Shown piece by piece: positions 41,604 through 50,022 of a stretch of 64,000 nucleotides of DNA (position 1 is the first letter of the stretch; the number at the start of each line of letters is the position of its first letter). The DNA comes from JBKBUF01 sp046290815 (GTDB lineage: Bacteria > Bacteroidota > Bacteroidia > Cytophagales > Cytophagaceae), in assembly GCA_046290815.1 (NCBI GenBank), contig JBKBUF010000002.1, positions 124,001 through 188,000 of the forward strand, given 5' to 3'. Both the position numbers and the translations under genes were made by a program. A model generated the notes under the pieces. It saw only the letters and a program-made list of their open reading frames with translations, had not been told where the DNA came from and did not search any database.

Positions 41604-42274
41604 AAGAATTAATTCTTGAAACAATAAAAATAAATAAATGGTTTGAAGACCCGGCGAAGATACATGTGTTAAAAGATATAAATCTGATGATCTACAAAGG
41701 AGAGTATGTTTCAATAATAGGCAGGTCAGGTTCAGGGAAATCAACTTTACTATATATATTATCAACAATGGATACTTCATACGATGGAGAGCTATGGCTT
41801 GACAAAGAATTAATGTCAACCAAAAATCACCATGAGTTATCGATTGTCAGAAATAAAAAAATAGGATTTATCTTTCAATTCCATTACCTGCTTCCGGAAT
41901 TTACCGTGTTAGACAATGTTATGCTTCCAGGAATGAAACTAGGACAGCTTGATAAAAATGCATTAAAAGATAAGGCTATGCATCACCTTGATACTTTAGG
42001 GGTGGCAAACCTGGCGAACAGAAAAGCATCTCAGGTATCAGGAGGGGAAAAACAAAGGATCTCTATTGCAAGGGCTTTAATTAATGATCCGATAATTTTG
42101 ATGTGCGATGAACCAACAGGTAATCTTGACAAAAAAAATGCAGATAAGGTTTTTGATATTTTTACAAGATTAGCTAAAGAAAACAATCAGACCATTTTGG
42201 TGGTAACACATGACAATGAATTTGCATCCAAAACTGACCGAATTATTGAAATGGACGATGGTCGGGTGATTTAA
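41600..42274 (+). CDS. ABC transporter ATP-binding protein, MacB/LolD type
   Basis: A 224-residue ATPase. Walker A is GRSGSGKST (41-49), the signature is VSGGEKQRISIARAL (146-160), Walker B is ILMCDEPTG (166-174) and the switch His is in VVTHDNEF. The start ATGA overlaps the permease stop by four bases, so translation is coupled. It energises the permease and adaptor encoded upstream. With them it forms a MacAB/Lol-like tripartite system lacking its outer-membrane component locally. It is convergent with the protease gene, which begins after three bases. Confidence 0.93.
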   Translation: MKELILETIKINKWFEDPAKIHVLKDINLMIYKGEYVSIIGRSGSGKSTLLYILSTMDTSYDGELWLDKELMSTKNHHELSIVRNKKIGFIFQFHYLLPEFTVLDNVMLPGMKLGQLDKNALKDKAMHHLDTLGVANLANRKASQVSGGEKQRISIARALINDPIILMCDEPTGNLDKKNADKVFDIFTRLAKENNQTILVVTHDNEFASKTDRIIEMDDGRVI

Positions 42275-42277
42275 CAA

Positions 42278-43114
42278 TTATACATTTTCCACAAGAGGCA
42301 ACTCCTCCTGTATGGTGCCATTGTCTAAATGTTGATTCAGCAGGTCTGCAAGAGCATTATATAAGTGTGGAGCTTCTTTTTTAAATTGTTCCGGGCGTTC
42401 GAAAAAGTACTCTACACAAACAGGAAAAAATTCTTCGCGTGAAGACACTGCGTATTTCCTGAGAAATGTTGTAGCACCATTCTTAATTTTTAAAAATTCA
42501 ACATCTGCGAGAAACTTCCAATGGTTAAGCTTCTTTTCATCCAGAAATCGGTATTCCTGATTTTGTATACCATTTTCCAAACTAAGCGCATGAGCCATTT
42601 CATGTAATCCAAGGTTATATGTGTCTTCCGGATTAATATAACCATCAACAAAATGTTTCCAGCTGAATGCAATCACCCCATTCTCATCTACCTCACCCAG
42701 GTGTCTGTTCATGGTTTTTCTGTTTAAATATTCTGCAGGGAAAACCAAAATTTTCCTGAAATGCACAAAATATATTTCAGGCAATCCCATAGTTAACTGA
42801 ATTGCAGATGCGCTGATTAGCGCAACCATTTCATCTGTCAGCTCCAACCCATGCATTGGGACAAATTCTTTGTTATGAATAAAATTATTTAAGCGACGTT
42901 CAAATTCTTTCTTTTGATCGGGAGACAAACCCTCAAAGTATTTGAAATGTCTCTCCAATGGAATTTTATATTTAACGGGTAGAGGCCCACTGATAAATCT
43001 AAAAGGTTTATTACCATCACTAATTGCTATTTTAAAGAATTGCTTCAGAATTATCAGTACCCCCAATATTCCTACAGTGAAAAAAATAACAAACAAAATA
43101 TCTTCTATCGGCAT
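42278..43114 (-). CDS. MtfA-like zinc metallopeptidase (M90)
   Basis: A 278-residue protein with one N-terminal membrane helix (IEDILFVIFFTVGILGVLIIL). The metalloprotease domain has the zinc motif HEMAH at 171-175 (LGLHEMAHALSLE) and a downstream acidic block CVEYFFERPEQFK, as in E. coli MtfA. That protein controls the glucose regulator Mlc by binding and has aminopeptidase activity; the target here is unknown. Start and neighbour stop overlap by one base with the histidine-kinase-like gene upstream, so the two are coupled, which is unusual for MtfA and may link sensing to proteolysis. Confidence 0.85.
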   Translation of the reverse strand: MPIEDILFVIFFTVGILGVLIILKQFFKIAISDGNKPFRFISGPLPVKYKIPLERHFKYFEGLSPDQKKEFERRLNNFIHNKEFVPMHGLELTDEMVALISASAIQLTMGLPEIYFVHFRKILVFPAEYLNRKTMNRHLGEVDENGVIAFSWKHFVDGYINPEDTYNLGLHEMAHALSLENGIQNQEYRFLDEKKLNHWKFLADVEFLKIKNGATTFLRKYAVSSREEFFPVCVEYFFERPEQFKKEAPHLYNALADLLNQHLDNGTIQEELPLVENV

Positions 43115-44655
43115 CAGTTTTCCTTTAAATAGATTTTTCTTTCTATCAATTCTTTTACTTTTTCTCTGCTTATCCTGTTGTCAGAATGTAGCATATCTGC
43201 AATCTTTTTAACAATATTATCAAGCTCTTGTGTAGAAAGAATTAAAGCATCTATCAATTCTTTGTCTTCCGGCTTTACCTGTTTTTCGATCAAATAAGTA
43301 AGTCCCATAATCCTGGCTAAAGGTGCTCTAAGCATGTGTGAATTAATAAAAGCATATTCTGAAAGTTGCAGGTTTTGAGTTTCCAATTCTGACGTTCTTT
43401 CACGAACAGTTGCTTCCAGAGAATTATTTAATTTCTTTAGTTCATTATTTAATTCATGTAACTGAAAATTCATTGATTCTATCTCCACATTCTTTGTAAG
43501 CAGTTCAGAATTCTGCTCGCTGATTCTTTGAAGAAGACTTTTGATTTGCTGATTTTTAAAGCCAAGTGCAATATAATCTGAAATGGATTGGATATACAAT
43601 ATATCTTCTGTCTGCCACTCTCTTATTTGATATTTATGTTCGCAGCAGATTATACCTGCTACTTGCCCGTCAATTAAAATCGGACAATCTAATAAGGATT
43701 TTATTTTGAGCGGTTGTAAGTAGGATTGTTTGAACTCTAAAGTATCCGGATGATTTTCTGCATCAGGGGCATTTATATAAGGTTTTTTTAGTAATGCCGT
43801 AAAATAAACCGGATAATCTTTTTTCCCGATGTTCAAATTCTCATCAGTAGATTCTATATAATCAAATAAATACTTTCTAACAATATTCTCACCTTTTTCA
43901 TCAAATAACCATAAACTTACTCTGGTGGTATTCAAATATCTCGCCGCATTGGTACACAAAGTGGAATATATATTTTCAGGATTACTTTTATAAAGCAAAT
44001 CGCTACGAGTTATTTCGAGCAAGGATTTGTGATATTCTTCAAAACGTACATTTCTGACAAATGCCGAATTTTTAAGTAAAGATTCTTGTGAAATCATATG
44101 CTCCATTTCCCTTCTGAAGTTTTCAAAGGTTTTAATGAAAATATATATAAGAAATAAAAATCCGTTCGTGGCAATAAGGTAAGTAAGACTGTTTGAGATA
44201 AAAAAACTTTCTTTGTACCAAAAAATGTAATAGAGCAAGAAAATATTTAAAAGACCTGCCTGAATAAGTAGATGGTTTCGTCCAAGGATAATAGCACTTA
44301 TGACCACATATAAAAGTAAAAAGTAAACATCCCTCTGGCCAAGATTTGCTATTGAAAAGGAAATGCTATTATCAGGTTGAAATAAAAATGTAGTAATAAA
44401 CAGATTTGAAATTTCCAGGTAAGCAAAACAGGCATAAACTTTCTTATAATACCTCTCAATATTATTTAGTAGTAAAAAGCATAAACCAAGTCCACAGGCT
44501 ATTGTAAAATATTGGAAACTATTTATTCTATAGTCGTAAATACTGTTGTATATATAAGAATCCAGAATGTTGGCAGAAATAGAAAGGATCAATACAAACG
44601 CAGTAATCAGCTGTTTTCCTTTATCATAGCTGTTTAAAGACAATTTGAGTTTCAT
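43114..44655 (-). CDS. membrane GAF-domain sensor with a DHp helix but no ATPase domain
   Basis: A 513-residue protein. Six or more hydrophobic helices make up the first 190 residues. A GAF domain (about 195-370) has YSTLCTNAARYLNTTRVSLWLFDEKGENIVRKYL and SLLDCPILIDGQVAGIICCEH. A Leu/Glu-rich coiled coil covers 370-430. The C-terminus is a dimerisation helix with the H-box FINSHMLRAPLARIMGLTYL, then only about 55 more residues. There is no N, G1 or G2 box, so the HATPase domain is missing and the protein cannot phosphorylate itself. It could receive phosphate from another kinase, scaffold signalling, or be a truncated gene. Its stop overlaps the MtfA start by one base. Confidence 0.82.
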   Translation of the reverse strand: MKLKLSLNSYDKGKQLITAFVLILSISANILDSYIYNSIYDYRINSFQYFTIACGLGLCFLLLNNIERYYKKVYACFAYLEISNLFITTFLFQPDNSISFSIANLGQRDVYFLLLYVVISAIILGRNHLLIQAGLLNIFLLYYIFWYKESFFISNSLTYLIATNGFLFLIYIFIKTFENFRREMEHMISQESLLKNSAFVRNVRFEEYHKSLLEITRSDLLYKSNPENIYSTLCTNAARYLNTTRVSLWLFDEKGENIVRKYLFDYIESTDENLNIGKKDYPVYFTALLKKPYINAPDAENHPDTLEFKQSYLQPLKIKSLLDCPILIDGQVAGIICCEHKYQIREWQTEDILYIQSISDYIALGFKNQQIKSLLQRISEQNSELLTKNVEIESMNFQLHELNNELKKLNNSLEATVRERTSELETQNLQLSEYAFINSHMLRAPLARIMGLTYLIEKQVKPEDKELIDALILSTQELDNIVKKIADMLHSDNRISREKVKELIERKIYLKEN

Positions 44656-44882
44656 AAAAAGTTATTATATAAATATGAATTATATTTATTAACCCCTTCC
44701 GGAAATCTCAAGTCATTATATATGAGCCAATAAATGACCAGCAATTTAATAAAAGCCAGGGTTTTGTGAAAGTTGCAATAGGGGTTTTTAATATTTTTTA
44801 AAGAAAATCATAATGAAAAATCTAACTAACATCCTAAACAATAAGTGACCTAGCGGGTTAATATCGAAAATCGAATAACATC

Positions 44883-45350
44883 TTGCATCCTCACACTTCA
44901 CCGAATATCAAAAAGCTGCTTGAAGCATCTGACTCATTTTGTCCAGGAATTTTGAATGAGATCAAAGATTACGCAATTTTTTTCCTTGATGTTGAAGGTA
45001 AAATATTAACCTGGAATAAAGGTTGTGCTATTATAAAACAATATGAAGCAGAAGAAACAATAGGTAAGTTTTTCGGATTTCTCTTTACTGATGAAGATCA
45101 GAAAATAGATCTACCACATTCAGAACTGGAAATAACCAGAAATGAAGGTCGCTATGAATCCGAGGCATGGAGAAAAAAGAAAGATGGGAGCCTGTTTTGG
45201 GCAAACGTTTTGCTGAACGCCATCTATGATGAAGAAAATAATGTAATAGGTTTTATAAAAGTAATAAAGCACCTGACTGATAGAAAAAAGGCAGAAGATG
45301 AGCTATTGAAAAAAAACGAACAATTGATGAATGCTACATCTGATTACTAA
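44883..45350 (+). CDS. stand-alone PAS-domain protein
   Basis: A 155-residue cytoplasmic PAS sensor. The domain reads DYAIFFLDVEGKILTWNKGCAIIKQYEAEETIGKFFGFLF, then the PAC-type AWRKKKDGSLFWANVLLNAIYDEENNVIGFIKVIKHLTDRKKAEDEL, and a short coiled-coil tail. No output domain follows: the frame stops after ATSDY, with the convergent oxidoreductase gene overlapping the last four bases. The start chosen is TTG at 44883, preceded by an AT-rich leader; a later start is possible. It may be the remnant N-terminus of a histidine kinase or a small adaptor sensor for the DHp-only protein beside it. Confidence 0.8.
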   Translation: MHPHTSPNIKKLLEASDSFCPGILNEIKDYAIFFLDVEGKILTWNKGCAIIKQYEAEETIGKFFGFLFTDEDQKIDLPHSELEITRNEGRYESEAWRKKKDGSLFWANVLLNAIYDEENNVIGFIKVIKHLTDRKKAEDELLKKNEQLMNATSDY

Positions 45351-46486
45351 AATTTCCTTATTTCATAAAGATCTTTAAGCTGCTTTTCCATTATAAAATC
45401 TGGAGTAAATTTTAATATAGTTTTTAATAAAGTCTGTCCAAAAGTTTGGTGAGCAAGTTTTCCGAACGTCCAGGAAGTATTTACCACATAATCCACTTTT
45501 TTCCTCCTTTCATTTTCAAATACTTCATAAGTTTTACTGTAATCTTTACATATATTTAAGAAATTACTGAAATAATAAGCATCTTCCACACCTTGTCCTC
45601 CTCCCTGGCCCATGTTGGGTGTAGTTGCATGGGAAGCATCACCAAGCAAACAAACTCTTCCTTTGCTCCAGTTGGAAAGCCTTTTCAGATCGCTGATATC
45701 AGTCCTTAGAATTTTATCATCTGAGGTACATTCTATCAGCCGCGAAACAAAAGGATGAAAGTCTTTGTATTTTTCCAGGAGATAATTTTTAAGACCTGAT
45801 TTATTATCTGATCCGCCCTGGGCAGCTGTGGCAACAGCAAACCAATAAACTTCATTTTCAGAAATAGGTGACAAGCCAAAACGCATCCCTTTGCCCCATG
45901 CTTCAAATGCTGATGATTTAAATACATCAGGTACTTGCGTCATGGCAATACCTCTCCAACTAGTCTGACCTGAATACCTGAGCTGACTTTCAGGAAAAAC
46001 TTTAGATCTTACTTTTGATTTTAGTCCATCAGCCGCCAAAAGCATATCACATTTTATGACCTCTCCATTCTCAAATTCAACAATTACCTTATCATTATCT
46101 TCACGATGATTTCTATAGGAAAAGTTTAGTTTTAAGGAATCTGCAGGCAGTGCATTGGCTAATACTTTCTGCAACCTGGCCCTGTGAATGGAGGATATTT
46201 TACTTCCTGTAATTTCATAAATGAACCCTGCAGCGGTATTTCGTACAGGTTTTAATTTATCATTTGTAATATCTACTTTATTCACCAGATAACTATTTCT
46301 TCTAATCTCATCTCCTACGCCTGCCCAATCAAGAACTTTCATGGCATTTGGCTGCATCCATATTCCTGCACCTACTTCACTTAATTGTGGAGCTTGTTCA
46401 TATACAGTACAGGCATAACCAAGTTTATGTAGGCATATCGCCGTGGTCAATCCTGTAATCCCTCCTCCAATAATTGCAATTTGCAT
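45347..46486 (-). CDS. FAD-dependent aromatic-ring-type monooxygenase
   Basis: A 379-residue flavoprotein of the PHBH fold, related to salicylate or 6-hydroxynicotinate hydroxylases and zeaxanthin epoxidases. The FAD motif is IAIIGGGITGLTTAICL (about 3-19), followed by QPNAMKVLDWAG. The DG motif is LLAADGLKSKVR and the GD motif is CLLGDASHATTPNMGQGGGQGVEDAYYF. There is no signal peptide. Substrate unknown; oxidation of aromatic or terpenoid compounds is the family range. It uses NAD(P)H and oxygen. The gene is single, next to a low-complexity repeat. Confidence 0.92.
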   Translation of the reverse strand: MQIAIIGGGITGLTTAICLHKLGYACTVYEQAPQLSEVGAGIWMQPNAMKVLDWAGVGDEIRRNSYLVNKVDITNDKLKPVRNTAAGFIYEITGSKISSIHRARLQKVLANALPADSLKLNFSYRNHREDNDKVIVEFENGEVIKCDMLLAADGLKSKVRSKVFPESQLRYSGQTSWRGIAMTQVPDVFKSSAFEAWGKGMRFGLSPISENEVYWFAVATAAQGGSDNKSGLKNYLLEKYKDFHPFVSRLIECTSDDKILRTDISDLKRLSNWSKGRVCLLGDASHATTPNMGQGGGQGVEDAYYFSNFLNICKDYSKTYEVFENERRKKVDYVVNTSWTFGKLAHQTFGQTLLKTILKFTPDFIMEKQLKDLYEIRKF

Positions 46487-46498
46487 GTGTGGGTAATA

Positions 46499-46548
46499 GT
46501 TTAAAGTTCAAAGTTAAAAGTTTAAAGATAAATGTTTAAAGGTTAAAG
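46499..46548. repeat. GTTTAAAG short-period tandem repeat
   Basis: Five imperfect copies of the 8-10 bp unit GTTTAAAG/GTTAAAAG occupy the short spacer upstream of the monooxygenase gene. Confidence 0.75.
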
Positions 46549-46666
46549 TATTAGCATCTTTAAAAAAATAATTGATAACAGCCCTGAAAAACGAAATGCG
46601 GCTTTACAGGTTTATATTTCAGGAGTATTACAAATCAGGGAATCTGATAATAAAGAGGTTTGAAAA

Positions 46667-47011
46667 ATGAAAACAGAGCAGTTTATGTCCAGTAACGAAA
46701 ACCTTGTAAAAACACTTATTGATTGTGCAAGGGTGTGTAAAATGTGTGCTGCTTCCTGTCTTGAGGAAGGCAACATAGAAATGCTATCGGATTGTATAAA
46801 AACCGATCTGGACTGCGCAACAATTTGTCTTGCAACGGCAGAATTACTACAGCGTAATTCCAAAATTGCACAAAGACAAATTGAAGTATGTGCTGAAATA
46901 TGCAGATTATGTGCAGAAGAATGCGAGAAACATGCGGGTAACATGAAACATTGTAAGGTTTGTGCAGAAACCTGCAGAGCTTGTGAAGAAGAATGTCTGG
47001 CGCATGTATAA
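46667..47011 (+). CDS. four-helix-bundle copper-binding protein (Csp/DUF326)
   Basis: A 114-residue cysteine-rich protein; I count 16 Cys, arranged on helices as C-x3-C-x2-C-x3-C: CARVCKMCAASC, CIKTDLDCATIC, CAEICRLCAEEC, CKVCAETCRACEEEC. This is the copper-storage protein fold, which binds several Cu(I) ions inside a tetramer. No signal peptide is seen, so it is the cytosolic form. It protects against copper or stores it. An overlapping frame on the other strand is Ser/His/Cys-rich noise produced by the Cys codons and is rejected. A strong terminator follows, so it is monocistronic. No copper chaperone or CopA is nearby. Confidence 0.92.
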   Translation: MKTEQFMSSNENLVKTLIDCARVCKMCAASCLEEGNIEMLSDCIKTDLDCATICLATAELLQRNSKIAQRQIEVCAEICRLCAEECEKHAGNMKHCKVCAETCRACEEECLAHV

Positions 47012-47028
47012 TTAAACAAAAGAAAACT

Positions 47029-47065
47029 TAAAGAATCTGTTTCTGAGCAGGAAACAGATTCTTTA
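47029..47065 (+). terminator. terminator of the copper-binding gene
   Basis: A 15-bp stem TAAAGAATCTGTTTC (47029-47043) and its complement (47051-47065) with a 7-base loop, followed by CATTTTTTT. Confidence 0.9.
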
Positions 47066-47091
47066 CATTTTTTATATACCTGACAGAATAA

Positions 47092-47850
47092 ATGGGATCG
47101 TATAAGGAAAACAAAAAACGACATATTTTTTTAAGGCGCTTCACCAGATTAATGGAGATGCCTATGATCGTCCTTGGATTTTTATGGATCATTTTATTGA
47201 TTATTGAATTTATTTACGGTCAAATAAATATTCTCAGTACTGCAGGTCTGGTCATCTGGGGAATTTTCATCGTAGACTTTATAATACGATTTATAGTTGC
47301 GCCAAAGAAAGCTTCTTTTCTGAAAACAAATGTGATCACTATTATTTCATTATTTGTCCCTGCATTCAGAGTATTCAGGATTTTATATGTGCTAAGATTT
47401 GCCAGGAGCCTTAGACTGGTAAAAGTTATTGGTAGCCTTAACAGGGGCATAAGAATTCTTACCGCAACTATGCAACGCAGGGCTTTAGGGTATGTCGTTG
47501 CAATCACATTACTGGTTTTGTTTGTAGGAGCCGCAGGCATGCATGCATTTGAAAGACATGTAAATCCGGGAATGGAAACCTATGTTTCATCTTTATGGTG
47601 GACGGGCATGATCCTTACAACTATGGGCTCGGACTTTTGGCCTGTAACTCTGGAAGGAAGGATCTTATGTTTCCTGATGGCAGTATATGCATTTGCTGTA
47701 TTCGGTTATGTTACAGCAAGCATCGCTTCATTCTTTATTGAGTCAGATGCCCAGCATGAGGGCTCTGAATTAGCAGGTGCCAAACAAATTGAATCTCTGA
47801 GAAAAGAAATTCAGGAGCTTAAAGAGTTGATTAAAGCTACCAAAAAATAA
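47092..47850 (+). CDS. voltage-gated-like ion channel
   Basis: A 252-residue six-helix channel subunit. S1-S3 helices cover about 23-90, S4 has regularly spaced Arg (R93, R96, R102, R105, R108, then K111), and there is a pore loop and S6. The filter reads TTMGSDFWP (176-184) instead of the TVGYGD of potassium channels, so selectivity is uncertain. A C-terminal coiled coil (QIESLRKEIQELKELIKATKK) would assemble the tetramer. It starts a same-strand run with DUF421 and DUF2254 membrane proteins. The physiological role could be osmotic or membrane-potential control, but no evidence in the window fixes it. Confidence 0.85.
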   Translation: MGSYKENKKRHIFLRRFTRLMEMPMIVLGFLWIILLIIEFIYGQINILSTAGLVIWGIFIVDFIIRFIVAPKKASFLKTNVITIISLFVPAFRVFRILYVLRFARSLRLVKVIGSLNRGIRILTATMQRRALGYVVAITLLVLFVGAAGMHAFERHVNPGMETYVSSLWWTGMILTTMGSDFWPVTLEGRILCFLMAVYAFAVFGYVTASIASFFIESDAQHEGSELAGAKQIESLRKEIQELKELIKATKK

Positions 47851-47903
47851 CAATCTTCCTTTTGGCAGGTTATTTTCTGATACCACCACTCCATTGAAAA
47901 ATA

Positions 47904-48416
47904 ATGGAAAAATTTTTCTTCGATAGCTGGGCAAGTATTTTCAGGACCTTTACAATTAGCATAGGTGCATATTTCGGACTGATTCTTCTTTTAAGAATTT
48001 CAGGAAAAAGGACCTTGTCTAAAATGAATGCATTTGATTTTATTGTAACTGTTGCACTGGGATCTACCCTAGCGGCTGTAATACTTAATAAAAATGTGGC
48101 TCTAGCAGATGGACTTTTAGGGTTGGCGTTGCTGATTTTATTTCAATACATCATTACCAAATTATCTGTCAAATCAGAAAACATAAGTAATCTGGTAAAA
48201 TCAACACCATCATTGCTATTTTACAAAGGCAAATATCTGCATGAACCAATGCAAAAAGAACGTGTTACCCAACAGGAAATAATTGCAGCAATAAGACAAA
48301 GCGGAGCTGACAGCTTAGACTCTATAGATGCTGTAATTCTGGAAACTGATGGAAGCTTAAGCATCATAAAAAATATAAGCGGAGATGATAAAATACTTTC
48401 CGGGGTAAAAAAATAA
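47904..48416 (+). CDS. DUF421 (YetF-like) membrane protein
   Basis: A 170-residue protein. Three N-terminal helices (FRTFTISIGAYFGLILLLRI, FDFIVTVALGSTLAAVIL, ALADGLLGLALLILFQYIIT) contain the family motif RISGKRTLSKMNAFDFIVTVALGSTLA. The soluble part (SEN to ILSGVKK) has the conserved STPSLLFYKGKYLHEPMQKERVTQQEIIAAIRQSGADSLDSIDAVILETDGSLSIIK. The family, studied as YetF/YdfR in Bacillus, is linked to spore and envelope functions, but the mechanism is unknown. It lies 53 bases after the channel gene and 21 before DUF2254, consistent with an operon. Confidence 0.9.
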   Translation: MEKFFFDSWASIFRTFTISIGAYFGLILLLRISGKRTLSKMNAFDFIVTVALGSTLAAVILNKNVALADGLLGLALLILFQYIITKLSVKSENISNLVKSTPSLLFYKGKYLHEPMQKERVTQQEIIAAIRQSGADSLDSIDAVILETDGSLSIIKNISGDDKILSGVKK

Positions 48417-48437
48417 TAAGATTCTAAATTCTTATAC

Positions 48438-49751
48438 ATGTTCGATAATATCTACAAAAAAGCTTATACACTTTTTAGTAAAATAAAAGAAAAGATAGTC
48501 TTCCTGCCTACTATCATTAGTATTGGGGCATTCTGCCTTGGCTTATTATTAATTACATTCAGAGACACAGAAATAGAGAATTTTTTTACAAAAACACCTC
48601 TTGTAAAAATCCACGAATTAGACACGCTCAGAGAAATTCTCTCAACCTTCCTTATGAGCTTAATTTCTATTACCATCTTTAGCTTTTCTATGGTGATGCT
48701 GGTATTAAATCAGGCCGCTTCTCATTACTCACCTAAACTACTGAACTGGCTGGTAGGACAAAAAAAATATCAATTTATATTGGGTATGTATTTAGGCACC
48801 ATTGTTTTTACAATTTTATTGCTAATTCAGATACCGGAGGACACCGATTTTAAACCTTTATTCCATTTTGCTGTGGTATTAAATGCTGCACTTACATTCT
48901 ATTGTATAACACTTTTCGTCAAATTTATAAGTAATGTATCAGATGATATTCAGGTTTCTAACATTGTGGAAAATATCTATAAAAAAACAAGAAAAAGAAT
49001 AGACGAAGAATCCGGCAATAGTGATGATTTTATGGCTTTTGATATCGACGCTGAAAACTGGTTCGAATTTTCATGCAACGATTCCGGATACCTCCAGAAA
49101 GTAACTTATGAAGGATTAACTGACACTTTAAGAAAACACAATCTTAAGATGATTATTCTTCAAAAATTCGGCCAATTTTATATTACAAAAAATCCTCTTT
49201 ATAAATTAAATAAATACGTCACTGATAAAAGCATTATAGATTCTATTAATGCTAATTTTGTATTTTACCCGGGGGAAAATATAAGGGAACTCAGCATGTA
49301 TGGATTCAGACAACTATCTGATATTGCAGTCAAAGCTATGAGTACAGGGATAAACGATCCGGGAACAGCAAATATTTGCATAGATCACCTTTTTGATCTT
49401 CTTTCATATAAGATGGGAAAAAAGGATTTAAACGTGATACTTGACAATAACGGTACCCCTCGTATATTGCTTAACACTTATTCCGTCTCAGAAATAATCA
49501 GAATATGTTTTACTCCGGTTTTAAATTATACCAGTAATGATATTTCCATATTAAAAAATTTTATTTTGAGCCTGAACAAGCTAAGTTATGTTGACCAATA
49601 CAAGGTATATTATAATGACTTAAATCAGCTATTCGCAGAAGTCTTATTAAATATAGAACACCAGAAAGACAAACCTTATTTTTATACTTATTTACAGAAT
49701 AGTCTTAAAGAATTAAAAGAATCAGAAGGCAATTATTTTAACATAAAGTAA
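48438..49751 (+). CDS. DUF2254 membrane protein
   Basis: A 437-residue membrane protein. Four hydrophobic helices in the first 160 residues include the family region FLMSLISITIFSFSMVMLVLNQAASHYSPKLLNWLVGQKKYQFILGMYLGTIVFTILLL. The large soluble part (180-437) has the conserved MYGFRQLSDIAVKAMSTGINDPGTANICIDHL. DUF2254 proteins are widespread and of unknown function. Together with the channel and DUF421 genes on the same strand it makes a membrane-protein cluster. The start (MFDNIYKKAY) follows DUF421 after 21 bases, and the following small gene starts 7 bases after its stop. Confidence 0.85.
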   Translation: MFDNIYKKAYTLFSKIKEKIVFLPTIISIGAFCLGLLLITFRDTEIENFFTKTPLVKIHELDTLREILSTFLMSLISITIFSFSMVMLVLNQAASHYSPKLLNWLVGQKKYQFILGMYLGTIVFTILLLIQIPEDTDFKPLFHFAVVLNAALTFYCITLFVKFISNVSDDIQVSNIVENIYKKTRKRIDEESGNSDDFMAFDIDAENWFEFSCNDSGYLQKVTYEGLTDTLRKHNLKMIILQKFGQFYITKNPLYKLNKYVTDKSIIDSINANFVFYPGENIRELSMYGFRQLSDIAVKAMSTGINDPGTANICIDHLFDLLSYKMGKKDLNVILDNNGTPRILLNTYSVSEIIRICFTPVLNYTSNDISILKNFILSLNKLSYVDQYKVYYNDLNQLFAEVLLNIEHQKDKPYFYTYLQNSLKELKESEGNYFNIK

Positions 49752-49758
49752 CATATAT

Positions 49759-49983
49759 ATGCATCCCATAACCTTATACACAAAAAAAATTAAATTAAAC
49801 TTTAACAAGGATTCGGTTGCCATAACTGATCTGGAAGAAGTAATCAATGAAATCAGCAAAGATTATATAATTCTGGATAACCACCCTACAGTAGTTACCG
49901 ACGGAGAATATCATTATGTTACTTTCCGGACAGGCAAAAAAAAGGAATCCAAAAGTATCGGATTCCATTTCAGCAAAAAATAA
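49759..49983 (+). CDS. 74-residue hypothetical protein
   Basis: A short acidic/basic protein (MHPITLYTKKIKLNFNKDSV ... GFHFSKK) with a compact alpha-beta pattern: VAITDLEEVINEISKDYIILDNHPTVVTDGEYHYVTFRT. It is probably a small cytoplasmic domain. I do not recognise it. It begins 7 bases after DUF2254 and ends the same-strand membrane cluster, so it is likely co-transcribed and possibly regulatory for that block. No terminator is evident before the convergent glycosidase gene. Confidence 0.65.
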   Translation: MHPITLYTKKIKLNFNKDSVAITDLEEVINEISKDYIILDNHPTVVTDGEYHYVTFRTGKKKESKSIGFHFSKK

Positions 49984-50022
49984 ACGTGTAAACCAAATTT
50001 GCTGTATAAGCCCTGAGTTTTT

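Noticed and set aside
46612..47124. Long open frame opposite the copper-binding gene
   Set aside because: Its product is Ser/His/Cys-rich with no domain and arises from the repeated Cys codons of the plus strand, whose product matches the Csp fold throughout.
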